A stretch of DNA of 64,000 nucleotides from Mesorhizobium huakuii (GTDB lineage Bacteria; Pseudomonadota; Alphaproteobacteria; Rhizobiales; Rhizobiaceae): contig NZ_BSNY01000055.1 of the NCBI RefSeq assembly GCF_030160235.1, positions 62,001 to 126,000 on the forward strand, read 5' to 3'. A model generated the notes under the pieces. It searched no databases and had not been told where the DNA came from. It saw nothing but the letters and a program-made list of their open reading frames with translations. The position numbers and the translations under genes are program-made. Below, piece after piece: positions 54,174-63,409 of this stretch. The stretch's first letter is position 1. Each line of letters begins with the position of its first letter.

Positions 54174-54944
54174 ATGGACTTACCAAGCAGATCGACTGAT
54201 ACGGAAAGCCGGCGCGCGTCCGCCGAAGGCGTCGCGGCCCTTGATCGGGCGATCGCCATCCTCGATGCCTTCACCACGGCCGACCGCTCGCTCAGCCTGG
54301 CCGAAATCGCGGCGCGCACCGGCCTTTACAAGAGCACCATCCTGCGGCTGGCGAATTCATTGCTGCGCGGTCAGCTGCTCGAGCGCCTCGACGACGGGCG
54401 CTATCGTGTCGGGCCCGCAACCTTCCGGCTGGGCGCGCTCTATCAGCGTTCGGTCGTCGCGGTCGACATCCTGCTGCCGATCATGCGCGACCTTTCCGAG
54501 CGCAGCTGGGAGAGCGTTGCCTTCTATGTCCGTTCGGGCGACGTCCGCACCTGCCTCTACCGCGTCGAATCCAAGCACCCGATCCGCTACACCATACGCG
54601 AAGGCGACATATTGCCTTTGCTTGTCGGCTCAGGCGGGCGCGTGCTTGCGGCGTTTTCCGGCGAGCCGGGCGAGCCCTATGAGACCATACGCCGGACCTG
54701 CAACTGCCTCGCCGTTGGGGACCGCGACCCCGAGACGGCCGGCGTCTCGGCCCCGGTATTCGGGCCAGGACGCATCCTGCTCGGCGCGCTGACGCTCGCT
54801 GGCCCGAGCACGCGCGTCGATGCCGCCTTCCTTCAGCGCATGAAAAGGCCGCTGCTCGAGGCGGCGGCCCGCGCCACCCGCGCCTTCGGCGAGGATGCCT
54901 CGATGCTCGAACAGGCAAGTCTTGCGGCCGAGACGCTGCCCTAG
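54174..54944 (+). CDS. IclR-family transcriptional regulator
   Basis: 256 residues: a winged helix (about 18-78, ALDRAIAILDAFTTADRSLSLAEIAARTGLYKSTILRLANSLLRG) and the IclR effector domain (about 85-250). Such regulators sense small carboxylates or aromatic acids. The divergent position next to the tctCBA-CoA-transferase-lyase operon makes that operon the likely target, with the imported acid or its product as effector. The start at 54174 has CGGA 9 bases upstream; longer in-phase sequence upstream is not IclR-like. Confidence 0.93.
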   Translation: MDLPSRSTDTESRRASAEGVAALDRAIAILDAFTTADRSLSLAEIAARTGLYKSTILRLANSLLRGQLLERLDDGRYRVGPATFRLGALYQRSVVAVDILLPIMRDLSERSWESVAFYVRSGDVRTCLYRVESKHPIRYTIREGDILPLLVGSGGRVLAAFSGEPGEPYETIRRTCNCLAVGDRDPETAGVSAPVFGPGRILLGALTLAGPSTRVDAAFLQRMKRPLLEAAARATRAFGEDASMLEQASLAAETLP

Positions 54945-55203
54945 CCCGCGGTTACGGGTCCGAAAAGGACCGACAAGCTTCGAATACAAACTGATTCAAC
55001 TTGAAGCAGTCACTTGACGTCGCGTAATACTCAGCTACCCAAATCAAGAAAAGGCTTCATAGAGAACGGAACTATTTATTTGCTGTTAAGTCCCGCGTGA
55101 TACCCGGTTGTTGTCGCCATTTGAGCGACATGAGAGAAGAAAATCGTCTCAACCGACGGGTGAAACAGTCGGACAGACGCGCTGACAGGATCATGGCACG
55201 TCC

Positions 55204-57699
55204 GTGAATTCGAAGCCGTCATCGATGGACGCCAGCCCCCGTCTTCTCGGGCTCGTCTGGCCGTTCATCGCCGTCGTCCTCATCCAGGCGCTGGTCGCCA
55301 GCCTGAGCCTACACACGCTTTCGGCGGTTCGCGCCTATGTCGGCGGCGAAAGCCAGTGGTCCAAGGGGCAAAAGCACGCCATCTATTTCCTCAGCCTCTA
55401 TGCGGGCACCGGCAATGAGGAGTTCTTCACCGAGTATCGCGAAGCGATCGCCGTTCCGCTGGCCGACCGTTCGGCCCGCCTGGCGCTGGAGCAGCCCGAG
55501 CCCGATACAGAGGCAGCGCGCACAGGCTTTGTGCAAGGCAGAAACCACCCGGACGACGTCGCCGGGATGATCTGGCTGTTCCAGAATTTCCGGAACTTCA
55601 GCTATCTCGACACCGCCATTCGGGACTGGGCGGCGGCCGACACGATGATCCTCGCCATCCAGCAACTCGGCGATACGATGCATGCGACGCTGGGCAAGGG
55701 GCCGGCTTCAGCAGCCGAGATCAGCGCCTGGAAAGCGGAGATCCATCGGCTCGATCATCAGGTCACCCCATTGTCCAAGGCCTTCTCGGACAGTCTCGGC
55801 GAGGGATCACGCTTCATCCGGATGCTGCTTACCTCCGCTAATCTCGTCACCGCCGCATTGTTGATCCTGCTTGCCGTGTGGCGCACGCGCAAGCTCCTGG
55901 CACAGCGCCAGGCCTTCCAGTTGGCGCTCAATGCCGAGCGCGAGCGCGCCCAGGTCACACTGGCTTCGATCGGCCAGGCCGTCGTCAGCACCGGCCGTGA
56001 CGGGCGGCTCGACTACATGAATGCGGTTGCCGAGAAACTGCTGGCCTGCCCGCTCGGCACCGCCCGGGGCAAACCCATCGCAGCGTTCTTTTGCCTCGTC
56101 GACAAGGACACCGGCGTTGAAGAAACGCAGTTGGTCGAGCGTCTCCTGGCCGGCGAAGCGCGCCGCTCCAGCGCCCGTCCACAATTGCTGCAGCGGCCGG
56201 ACGGCTCCGTTGTTCCCGTCGCACTGACCGGCGCGCCGCTGCTCGTTTCCGGCGAGGTCGTCGGCGCCGTGCTCGCCTTCCACGACATGACGCGCGAAGA
56301 AGATTACATCGAACGGCTTTCGTGGCAGGCTTCGCATGATGCGTTGACCGGGCTCGCCAACCGGCGCGATTTTGAAGGCCGGCTCGAAAGGACCATCGTC
56401 GAATTGCAGGGCCAGCCCCGGCAGCACGCCTTGATGTATCTCGATCTCGATCAGTTCAAGCTGGTCAACGATACGTGTGGCCATGCGGCGGGCGACCAGT
56501 TGCTGCGCCAGATCTCGGCGCTGCTGACGTGCGAATTGCGGCCGGGCGACGTGCTGGCGCGACTGGGCGGTGATGAGTTCGGCGTGCTGCTCGTCGATTG
56601 TGAAGCCAATGAAGCGTGCGACATCGCCGAACGGCTGCGCGCGGGAGTGCAGAACCTGCATTTCGTCTGGGATGGCCGGCCTTTCAACACCAGCGTCAGC
56701 GTCGGCATGGTGGAGATCGCCAACGCGCAGGTGACGATCGAGGAAACGCTGCGGGCCGCCGACGTCGCCTGCTACATGGCCAAGGAAAAGGGCCGCAACC
56801 GCGTCCAGATCCACAGCGACGGCGACGTGGACTTGCGCGAGCGTTTCGGCGAGATGGCCTGGGTGCAGCGCCTGCACGCCGCGCTGGAGCAAGGCCGTTT
56901 TCGGCTTCACGCGCAGGAAATCTGGCCGCTCGACGACGACATCGTCGAGGCGGGGGCGCATATAGAGATCCTGTTGCGGCTGACCGACGAAGACGGCAGC
57001 TTCGTTACCCCACAGAGTTTCATTCCAGCGGCCGAGCGCTATGGCCTGATGCCATCGATCGACCGCTGGGTGGTTCGCAACACCTTCCGCATCCTGGCCG
57101 CCCGGCAAGCCGATCCGCGCACGCCGCCGATCGCCACATGCGCCATCAATCTTTCCGGCGCGACTTTCGGCGACGAGAGCTTTCTCGGCTTCCTGCGCGA
57201 GCAGTTCCTCATCCATGGCATTTCGCCCACCATGATCTGCCTGGAGATCACCGAAACCAGCGCTATCGCCAATCTCACCAATGCCATGCGATTCATCGCC
57301 GACCTGCGCGGCCTGGGCTGCCGCTTCGCGCTCGACGATTTCGGCTCCGGCATGTCGTCCTTCGCGTATCTGAAGCACCTGCCGGTCGACTACCTCAAGA
57401 TCGACGGCAGCTTCGTCAAGGACATGCTGGACGACCGCATCGACCGCGCCATGGTCGAGATGATCCACCATATCGGCAAGGTCATGGGCAAGCGTACCAT
57501 CGCCGAGTTTGTCGAGAGCGACGGTATCGCGGCCGCGCTGAAGACCATCGGCGTCGACTATGCCCAGGGCTATGGGATCGCCAGGCCGACGCCGTTCGAT
57601 GCCTCGACGGTGCTGCTAGGCCGAGGCGTCACGCCGGCCGCCGAAAGCGTCGATCCATGGGCCGATCTGGCGCGGAAGCTGCGCCGCAAGGCGGGCTAG
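55204..57699 (+). CDS. Membrane GGDEF-EAL protein with PAS domain (c-di-GMP turnover)
   Basis: 831 residues: span at 14-36, a periplasmic domain (about 37-205), span at 207-227, a PAS-like domain (about 245-365), GGDEF (about 372-535) and EAL (about 555-800). The cyclase site is intact (RLGGDEFG near 456). In the EAL domain the signature is EILLR instead of EALLR, but LEITET, DDFGSG, DYLKIDG, IAEFVES and YAQGYG are kept, so phosphodiesterase activity is plausible. The start is GTG 55204 or ATG 55225; neither has a good ribosome site. It is a single gene, convergent with the acetyltransferase. The signal sensed is unknown. Confidence 0.93.
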   Translation: MNSKPSSMDASPRLLGLVWPFIAVVLIQALVASLSLHTLSAVRAYVGGESQWSKGQKHAIYFLSLYAGTGNEEFFTEYREAIAVPLADRSARLALEQPEPDTEAARTGFVQGRNHPDDVAGMIWLFQNFRNFSYLDTAIRDWAAADTMILAIQQLGDTMHATLGKGPASAAEISAWKAEIHRLDHQVTPLSKAFSDSLGEGSRFIRMLLTSANLVTAALLILLAVWRTRKLLAQRQAFQLALNAERERAQVTLASIGQAVVSTGRDGRLDYMNAVAEKLLACPLGTARGKPIAAFFCLVDKDTGVEETQLVERLLAGEARRSSARPQLLQRPDGSVVPVALTGAPLLVSGEVVGAVLAFHDMTREEDYIERLSWQASHDALTGLANRRDFEGRLERTIVELQGQPRQHALMYLDLDQFKLVNDTCGHAAGDQLLRQISALLTCELRPGDVLARLGGDEFGVLLVDCEANEACDIAERLRAGVQNLHFVWDGRPFNTSVSVGMVEIANAQVTIEETLRAADVACYMAKEKGRNRVQIHSDGDVDLRERFGEMAWVQRLHAALEQGRFRLHAQEIWPLDDDIVEAGAHIEILLRLTDEDGSFVTPQSFIPAAERYGLMPSIDRWVVRNTFRILAARQADPRTPPIATCAINLSGATFGDESFLGFLREQFLIHGISPTMICLEITETSAIANLTNAMRFIADLRGLGCRFALDDFGSGMSSFAYLKHLPVDYLKIDGSFVKDMLDDRIDRAMVEMIHHIGKVMGKRTIAEFVESDGIAAALKTIGVDYAQGYGIARPTPFDASTVLLGRGVTPAAESVDPWADLARKLRRKAG

Positions 57700-57722
57700 T
57701 TCACGGGAGCCGCAATCCCGGT

Positions 57723-58262
57723 TCAAGACAGCCGCTCCAGCAGCACGGTCGGGGCGTCATGATAGGTGGTCCGCAACACTTCGCGATAGCCGACCTTGTC
57801 AGCGACATTCAACGAGGCTGTATTCTCGGGATCGATGATGCAGACGGTTTTCACCCGTCCGAAGGTCTCTTCGCCCCAGGCCAGCACACGGCCGACGACC
57901 TCCGTGGCGAGGCCCGCCCCATGCACTTCCGGCGCTAGCGCCCATCCGGCCTCGGGAATGCCTTCGATCGACGGTTCCATGTCGCGCTTCAGGTCGTGAA
58001 ACCCGGCCTCGCCGACAAAGCGCCCCGTCGCCTTCTCCTCGATCGCCCAGAAGCCGTAGCCGAGCAGCGACCACAGGCCGGCGTGACGCAGGAAGCGCAT
58101 CCAGCTTTCCTCGCGCGTGCGCGGCTTGCCGCCGATGAAGCGGGTGACGGCCGGCTCGGCCCACATCGTGGCATAGGCGTCGAAATCCTCCAGCCGGTGC
58201 GCCCGCAGGATGGTTCGCTGCGTCTCGATGACGGGAGCGACGGTCACTTTGCGGTTGTCCAT
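57723..58262 (-). CDS. GNAT-family N-acetyltransferase (RimJ/RimL-like)
   Basis: 179 residues of the Acetyltransf_3 type: IETQRTILRAHRLEDFDAY at the N terminus, GYGFWAIEEKATGRFVGEAGFHDL, then GWALAPEVHGAGLATEVVGRVLAWGEE (acetyl-CoA-binding Q/RxxGxG/A variant: VHGAGLA) and the last strand with NTASLNVADKVGY. This subgroup acetylates ribosomal-protein N termini or small amines; the substrate is unknown. The start at 58262 follows GAGG; a longer frame to 58316 is less likely. Confidence 0.9.
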   Translation of the reverse strand: MDNRKVTVAPVIETQRTILRAHRLEDFDAYATMWAEPAVTRFIGGKPRTREESWMRFLRHAGLWSLLGYGFWAIEEKATGRFVGEAGFHDLKRDMEPSIEGIPEAGWALAPEVHGAGLATEVVGRVLAWGEETFGRVKTVCIIDPENTASLNVADKVGYREVLRTTYHDAPTVLLERLS

Positions 58263-58387
58263 GGGATTTGCCTCGCTGATCTTGTCCGCGTTTAGCAAAT
58301 CCCCCCTGCGGTGCAAGGGCCAGCGGAAGACGCGCCATCATCCAGAACCGCAATGTGCAAGGTTCTGCAACGGCCCGAAGCAGATCT

Positions 58388-58618
58388 TCAGCCGCGCCAG
58401 ACCATGTTCATGTAGACACCGCCACGTTGCAGTTCATCCAGCATCTGGTCGAGCCGCTTCTGCCTGGTGTCCGGGCGCTTGGCACGGGCAATCCAGCCGA
58501 GATAGTCGTTCTTCTGGTAGTCCGGCCGGGCCTCATAGGCAGTCATCAGCCCGCGTTCCGTCAAGACGGCGAGGATAAGCTCAGGCATCGGATTCAGGGG
58601 GCGTTTCAGTCCGGTCAT
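58388..58618 (-). CDS. YdeI/OmpD-associated (OmdA-like) short protein
   Basis: A 76-residue protein: PMPELILAVLTERGLMTAYE, then RPDYQKNDYLGWIARAKRPDTRQKRLDQMLDEL and GGVYMNMVW. The YQxNDYLGWIxRAKRxxTRxKRLxQMLDEL block is the OmdA signature, here without the larger N-terminal domain of YdeI. Family members have been linked to bacteriocin and peptide tolerance, but a function for this short form is not established. It is a single gene; the start is at 58618, with an ATG ten codons further in (PMPEL) as alternative. Confidence 0.85.
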   Translation of the reverse strand: MTGLKRPLNPMPELILAVLTERGLMTAYEARPDYQKNDYLGWIARAKRPDTRQKRLDQMLDELQRGGVYMNMVWRG

Positions 58619-58787
58619 GCCCGCGAACCTAACGTGCCCGGATCGGGCGTCAACGCAGCTTAGACCAGGGGGCAGCTTTCTGTGGGAATTTTGCCCGGCG
58701 ATGTTAATTTCCCGGCAGGCTGATTCAGCACATTTGCGGCGCGACCTTTTCAGACGCGTGGCTGGTGCTCAACCCAAGGGAAGAAAC

Positions 58788-59246
58788 ATGGACACGACCG
58801 ACCTTGTGCTTGCCATCGTCCATCATCTGCTGGTGTTTTCCCTGGCAGGGATCATCGGCGCCGAATTCGTGCTGATCCGCGGCGATTTGCCTGCCGTAAC
58901 CCTCAAGCGACTCGCCCGCATCGACCGCCACTATGGCATCATCGCCTCACTCATCATCGTCGTCGGCATCGGCCGTGTCTTCTGGGGCCTCAAGGGATGG
59001 GAGTTCTACATCCACAACTGGATGTTTTGGGCCAAGATGGCGGCCTTCGGCATTGTCGGCCTGCTGTCGATCATCCCGACCGTGCGCTTCATTTCCTGGA
59101 ACCGGCAGGCCAGCGCCAATCCATCCTTCGCCGTGCCGGCGGGCGAACTGGCCTCGGTGAAGACCTATATCCGCGCCGAGGCCTTCGTCTTCCTGCTGAT
59201 CCCGGCTTTCGCGGCGGCGATGGCGCGCGGTTATGGCTACCAATAG
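58788..59246 (+). CDS. DUF2214-family membrane protein
   Basis: 152 residues with four spans (about 5-25, 43-65, 75-97 and 126-146). Conserved His occur in VHHLLVFSLAGIIGAE and in RIDRHYGIIAS, a pattern typical of DUF2214 and reminiscent of haem-binding four-helix membrane proteins. WNWMF-like IHNWMFWAKM is present. The function is unknown. The start at 58788 has AAGGGAAG 8 bases upstream. Confidence 0.85.
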   Translation: MDTTDLVLAIVHHLLVFSLAGIIGAEFVLIRGDLPAVTLKRLARIDRHYGIIASLIIVVGIGRVFWGLKGWEFYIHNWMFWAKMAAFGIVGLLSIIPTVRFISWNRQASANPSFAVPAGELASVKTYIRAEAFVFLLIPAFAAAMARGYGYQ

Positions 59247-59501
59247 ATCTGGAATAGAACGAGAGCGGGCAGAGGTCTGCCATCCGTATTTTCCGGCACC
59301 GGTCGATTTTCGACCGTTTCGGATTCCGCTTTCTGGCTCAAACATCTACCCGTTGCGTGCCGGCGGCCGCGGATAATCTCGGTTTGCCATTTGAGTCCGA
59401 TTGCAATCTATTGGCCTGCGCTGGTTGTTGTTTTCATCCGCGGCCGGCATTGAGAGGAGTTCCGCGCAGCGGTTTATTCATATCCCGGGAGGAGAATTAC
59501 G

Positions 59502-60479
59502 ATGCGAAAATTTGTTGCCGCTCTGGCCGTAGCCGCGGTCGTCACGCTTTATTCGTTGGCCGCCGACGCACAATCCTATCCCGAACGCACCATCACCATT
59601 GTCGTGCCGTTTGCGGCCGGCGGTCCGACCGACACCGTCACCCGCCTTGTCGCGGAAGCCATGTCGAAGGATCTCGGCCAGCAGGTCATTGTCGAGAATG
59701 TCGGCGGCGCCGGCGGCACGCTCGGCGCGGGCCGCGTCGCCAGTGCCGATCCCGATGGCTACACGCTGCTCCTCCATCACATCGGCATGGCGACGAGTGC
59801 GACGCTCTACAGAAAGCTCGCCTACGACACGCTGAACGCCTTTGAATATGTCGGTCTGGTGACCGAAGTGCCGATGACTATTATCGGCCGCAAGGATATC
59901 CCGCCGACCGATCTCAAGGGGCTTGTCGAATACGCCAAGGCCAACAAGGACGCCATCACAGTCGCCAATGCCGGCATCGGCGCGGCCTCGCATCTGTGCG
60001 GCATGCTGTTCATGAGCGCCATCGGCACGCCGCTGGTCACCGTGCCCTACAAGGGCACCGGTCCGGCCATGACCGATCTTCTCGGCGGCCAGGTCGACAT
60101 CATGTGCGACCAGACGACCAACACCACCAAGCAGATCCAGGGCGGCACGATCAAGGCCTATGCCGTCACCTCGCCGGAGCGCCTCGACGTGCTGGAGGAT
60201 GTCCCCACGACGATCGAAGCCGGCCTTCCCGCGGTGCAGGTCGGCATCTGGCACGGCCTCTATGCGCCGAAGGGCACGCCGGCCGAGATCACCGACCGCT
60301 TGTCGAAATCACTCCAGGTCGCCTTGAAGGACCCGAGCGTCATGGCTCGCTTCGCCGAACTCGGCACCAAGCCGTCATCGGAAGCCGACGCGACGCCGGC
60401 GGCGCTGAAGGCCAAGCTGGAAAGCGAGATCGCGCGCTGGAAGCCGATCATCGAAGCCGCGGGCCAGTACGCCGACTGA
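59502..60479 (+). CDS. Tripartite tricarboxylate transporter TctC family substrate-binding protein (cluster 2)
   Basis: 325 residues with a Sec signal peptide (RKFVAALAVAAVVTLYSLAADAQ). The mature Bug/TctC fold has ITIVVPFAAGGPTDTVTRLVAE, VENVGGAGGTLGAGRVA, GIGAASHLCGMLF and VPYKGTGPAMTDLLGGQVDIMCDQTTN, the classic ligand-binding loops. The GGGAGGAG ribosome site is 8 bases from the ATG. It starts a tctC-tctB-tctA operon; unlike cluster 1 it has no adjacent regulator or catabolic enzymes. Confidence 0.95.
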   Translation: MRKFVAALAVAAVVTLYSLAADAQSYPERTITIVVPFAAGGPTDTVTRLVAEAMSKDLGQQVIVENVGGAGGTLGAGRVASADPDGYTLLLHHIGMATSATLYRKLAYDTLNAFEYVGLVTEVPMTIIGRKDIPPTDLKGLVEYAKANKDAITVANAGIGAASHLCGMLFMSAIGTPLVTVPYKGTGPAMTDLLGGQVDIMCDQTTNTTKQIQGGTIKAYAVTSPERLDVLEDVPTTIEAGLPAVQVGIWHGLYAPKGTPAEITDRLSKSLQVALKDPSVMARFAELGTKPSSEADATPAALKAKLESEIARWKPIIEAAGQYAD

Positions 60480-60485
60480 TGGCTT

Positions 60486-60512
60486 GAACGGGGCGCCAGC
60501 GGCGCCGCGTTC
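60486..60512 (+). terminator. Hairpin between tctC and tctB (cluster 2)
   Basis: GAACG-G-GGCGCC-AGC-GGCGCC-G-CGTTC: outer 5-bp and inner 6-bp stems separated by one G-G mismatch, beginning 7 bp after the tctC stop. There is no U tract. As in cluster 1, it is placed to favour high binding-protein mRNA relative to the membrane subunits. Confidence 0.55.
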
Positions 60513-60570
60513 GCTTCACCCGTTTTCACGTGCAACGGCAGGCCCGCTCCAAGGGTCAGGGAGGACCGCC

Positions 60571-61044
60571 ATGAAACCTTTCGCCATCGACAGGACCAAC
60601 GGCCTGTGCGCCGCGCTATTCATCTTTTTCGGCGCGTTTTTCGCGCTGCAGTCGCTCAGCCTCGAAATCGGCACCGCGTTGCGCATGGGACCGGGCTATT
60701 TCCCGCTGGTCCTGGCGATCGTGCTGATCCTGCTTGGCGCCGTCATCCTCGTCCAGGCGATACGTGTCGAGGGCGAGCCGATCGGCCCAATGGCCTGGCG
60801 CGGCATGCTGTTCATCCTGCCGGCGCCGGTCTTCTTCGGCCTGACGGTGCGCGGCCTAGGCTTCGTGCCGTCGATCTTCCTGACGGCGTTGATCGCCGCC
60901 TTCGCCAGCGGCCGCATGAAGCCGCTGACCGCGTTCGTGCTGTCGGTTGGCCTGACGCTGTTTTCGGTCCTCGTCTTCAGCTACGCGCTCGGCCTGCCGT
61001 TCCAGCGCTTCGGCCCCTGGCTGCCCCCATGGCTGGCATCGTGA
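60571..61044 (+). CDS. Tripartite tricarboxylate transporter TctB family protein (cluster 2)
   Basis: 157 residues with four spans and the TctB N-terminal pattern ending in RMGPGYFPLVLAIVLILLGAVIL (about 38-60). The start at 60571 follows AGGGAGGA. It lies 9 bp before tctA, so the two membrane subunits are co-translated. Confidence 0.92.
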   Translation: MKPFAIDRTNGLCAALFIFFGAFFALQSLSLEIGTALRMGPGYFPLVLAIVLILLGAVILVQAIRVEGEPIGPMAWRGMLFILPAPVFFGLTVRGLGFVPSIFLTALIAAFASGRMKPLTAFVLSVGLTLFSVLVFSYALGLPFQRFGPWLPPWLAS

Positions 61045-61053
61045 GGCGCTGAC

Positions 61054-62562
61054 ATGGACCTGCTCAACAATCTCGCGCTCGGCTTCTCTACGGCTTCGAC
61101 GCCGGCCAATCTCGGTTTCTGCCTGATCGGCGTCCTTCTCGGCACGCTCATCGGCGTCCTGCCCGGCATCGGCGCCACCGCGACCATCGCCATGCTGTTG
61201 CCGATCACCTTCCAGATCGGCGACCCGGTTTCTTCCCTCATCATGCTCGCCGGCATTTACTACGGCGCCCAGTATGGCGGCTCGACCACGGCCATTCTCA
61301 TCAACATGCCCGGCGAATCCTCATCCGCCGTCACCGCCATCGATGGCTACCAGATGGCCCGCCAGGGCCGCGCCGGGGCGGCATTGGCGATCGCCGCCAT
61401 CGGCTCGTTCTTCGCCGGCACGGTGTCGACCTTCCTCGTCGCCGTCTTTGCCCCGCCGCTGACGGCGATAGCCCTGCAATTCGGCGCGGCGGAGTATTTT
61501 TCGCTGATGATCGTCGGCCTCGTCTCCTCCATCGCGCTCGCCCATGGCTCGATCGTCAAGGCGCTGGCGATGGTGGTGCTCGGCCTGCTGCTCGGCATTG
61601 TCGGCACAGACATCTACACCGGTGCGCCGCGCTTCACGCTCGGCATCCGCGAATATGCCGACGGGCTGAATTTCGTCGCGGTGGCGGTCGGCGTCTTCGG
61701 CGTCGCCGAGATCCTGCGCAACCTCGAAAACGAGCATGAGCGCTCGGTGCTGATCAGCAAGGTCTCCGGCCTGATGCCGACCCGCGACGACTTCAAGCGC
61801 ATGGCGGCACCCATCGTGCGCGGCACCATCATCGGTTCGGCGCTGGGCATCCTGCCCGGCGGCGGCGCGGTGCTTGCGGCCTTTGCCTCCTACACAGTCG
61901 AAAAGCGCGTGTCGAAGAACCCGCAGGAGTTCGGCAAGGGCGCCATCGCCGGCGTCGCCGGACCGGAATCGGCCAACAATGCCGGCGCCCAGACCTCCTT
62001 CATCCCGATGCTGACGCTGGGCATTCCGGCCAATCCTGTCATGGCGCTGATGATCGGCGCCATGATCATCCAGGGCATCGTGCCCGGCCCCAATGTCGCA
62101 ACCGAACAGCCGGCGCTGTTCTGGGGCATCATCGCCTCGATGTGGATCGGCAACCTGATGCTGATCATCCTGAACCTGCCGCTGATCGGCCTTTGGGTGA
62201 AACTGCTGACGATCCCCTATTATGTGCTCTTCCCGATCATCATGGTGTTCTGTTCGATCGGCGTTTACAGCGTCAACACCAATGCTTTCGATCTCTATGC
62301 CGTCGCCTTCTTCGGCCTGCTCGGCTACGTCCTCACCAAGCTGCGCTGCGAACCGGCGCCGCTGCTGCTCGGCTTCGTGCTCGGCCCGCTGCTCGAGGAA
62401 AACCTGCGCCGCGCCATGATCCTGTCGCGCGGCGACCCCTCAACCTTCGTGACGCGGCCGATCAGCGCCGGCCTGCTGCTGGTGGCACTGGCCGTGCTCG
62501 TCATCGTCTTCCTGCCGTCGGTCAAGAAGAAGCGCGAAGAGGTGTTCGTGGAGGAGAGTTGA
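61054..62562 (+). CDS. Tripartite tricarboxylate transporter TctA family permease (cluster 2)
   Basis: 502 residues, about 12 spans: GVLPGIGATATIAMLLPITFQ (about 33-53), AGIYYGAQYGGSTTAILINMPGE (about 64-86), the half-repeat LGILPGGGAVLAAFASYTVEKRVSK and GPESANNAGAQTSFIPMLTLGIP. It is clearly paralogous to the TctA of cluster 1, 9 kb away on the other strand, but not a recent copy. It is convergent with nth. Confidence 0.95.
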   Translation: MDLLNNLALGFSTASTPANLGFCLIGVLLGTLIGVLPGIGATATIAMLLPITFQIGDPVSSLIMLAGIYYGAQYGGSTTAILINMPGESSSAVTAIDGYQMARQGRAGAALAIAAIGSFFAGTVSTFLVAVFAPPLTAIALQFGAAEYFSLMIVGLVSSIALAHGSIVKALAMVVLGLLLGIVGTDIYTGAPRFTLGIREYADGLNFVAVAVGVFGVAEILRNLENEHERSVLISKVSGLMPTRDDFKRMAAPIVRGTIIGSALGILPGGGAVLAAFASYTVEKRVSKNPQEFGKGAIAGVAGPESANNAGAQTSFIPMLTLGIPANPVMALMIGAMIIQGIVPGPNVATEQPALFWGIIASMWIGNLMLIILNLPLIGLWVKLLTIPYYVLFPIIMVFCSIGVYSVNTNAFDLYAVAFFGLLGYVLTKLRCEPAPLLLGFVLGPLLEENLRRAMILSRGDPSTFVTRPISAGLLLVALAVLVIVFLPSVKKKREEVFVEES

Positions 62563-62574
62563 AGCCTGGACTGG

Positions 62575-63387
62575 TCAGCCTTGGGCCTGGACTTCGTCCA
62601 TCGGATCGAGCGGAGCGATCGGCACCAGAGGGGCCGGCACGCTGGTCGTCTTCTCCTGCGCCTTGCAGATGTCGGCAATGACGCAGGCCGGGCAATCCGG
62701 CTTGCGCGCCTTGCAGACGTAGCGGCCGTGCAGGATCAGCCAGTGATGCGCATGGCGCATATATTCGTCCGGGATGATCTTCAGCAGACCCTGCTCGACC
62801 TGTTCGGGCGTCTTGCCGGGCGCCAGGCCGAGCCGGTTGCCGATGCGGAAAATGTGGGTGTCGACCGCCATCGTGTGCTGGCCGAAGGCCATGTTCAGCA
62901 CGACATTGGCGGTCTTGCGGCCGACTCCCGGCAGTTTGACCAGTTCGTCGCGGTCGTCAGGCACCGCGCCGCCATGGTCGCGGATCAGCGCTTCCGACAG
63001 GGCGATGACGTTCTTGGCCTTGTTGCGCCACAGACCGATGGTCCTGATATGGTCGCCGACCTTGGCCTCGCCCAGCGCCAGCATCTTCCGCGGCGTATCG
63101 GCAATCTTGAACAGCGCCCGCGTCGCCTTGTTGACACCGGCATCGGTCGCCTGCGCCGAAAGCACCACCGCCACCAGCAGTGTGAAGGCGTTGACATGTT
63201 CGAGCTCGCCCTTCGGTTCCGGCCGCTGGACGGAAAACCGGCGGAAGATCTCGTGCACTTCCGCCGGGCTGTAACGCGAAGTCCGCCGTACCGGCCGCGG
63301 ACGCGGCTTGGCGTTCGAGCCGTCACGTCGTCCGGCTGGCAGGTCTTTTTCGGGCATGGAGGAATCTTTGGACTTGGGGCTCGCCAT
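62575..63387 (-). CDS. nth: Endonuclease III (DNA glycosylase/AP lyase)
   Basis: 270 residues: a basic N-terminal extension of about 45 residues, then the Nth fold. Helix-hairpin-helix LPGVGRKTANVVL carries the catalytic Lys, and AVDTHIFRI the catalytic Asp. The 4Fe-4S loop C-x6-C-x2-C-x5-C near the C terminus (CKARKPDCPACVIADIC) is intact. It removes oxidised pyrimidines from DNA. The start at 63387 has AGGAAGGAA directly upstream; the earlier ATG at 63411 would collide with the divergent gene. Confidence 0.97.
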   Translation of the reverse strand: MASPKSKDSSMPEKDLPAGRRDGSNAKPRPRPVRRTSRYSPAEVHEIFRRFSVQRPEPKGELEHVNAFTLLVAVVLSAQATDAGVNKATRALFKIADTPRKMLALGEAKVGDHIRTIGLWRNKAKNVIALSEALIRDHGGAVPDDRDELVKLPGVGRKTANVVLNMAFGQHTMAVDTHIFRIGNRLGLAPGKTPEQVEQGLLKIIPDEYMRHAHHWLILHGRYVCKARKPDCPACVIADICKAQEKTTSVPAPLVPIAPLDPMDEVQAQG

Positions 63388-63401
63388 TTCCTTCCTATAA
63401 T
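63374..63401 (+). promoter_or_regulatory. Promoter of the DUF2244 gene (possible leaderless start)
   Basis: TTGGGG (63374-63379) and a consensus TATAAT (63396-63401) with 16-bp spacing lie on the plus strand. Transcription would begin about 7 bp after the -10, at about 63408, while the ATG is at 63410. There is no Shine-Dalgarno sequence before that ATG, so the mRNA may be leaderless. The -35 lies inside the first codons of nth. Confidence 0.5.
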
Positions 63402-63409
63402 ATCCTGTC

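Noticed and set aside
53643-54944. Long form of the IclR gene (433 codons)
   Set aside because: The upstream 177 codons are antisense to tctC and not protein-like; the IclR fold starts after ATG 54174.
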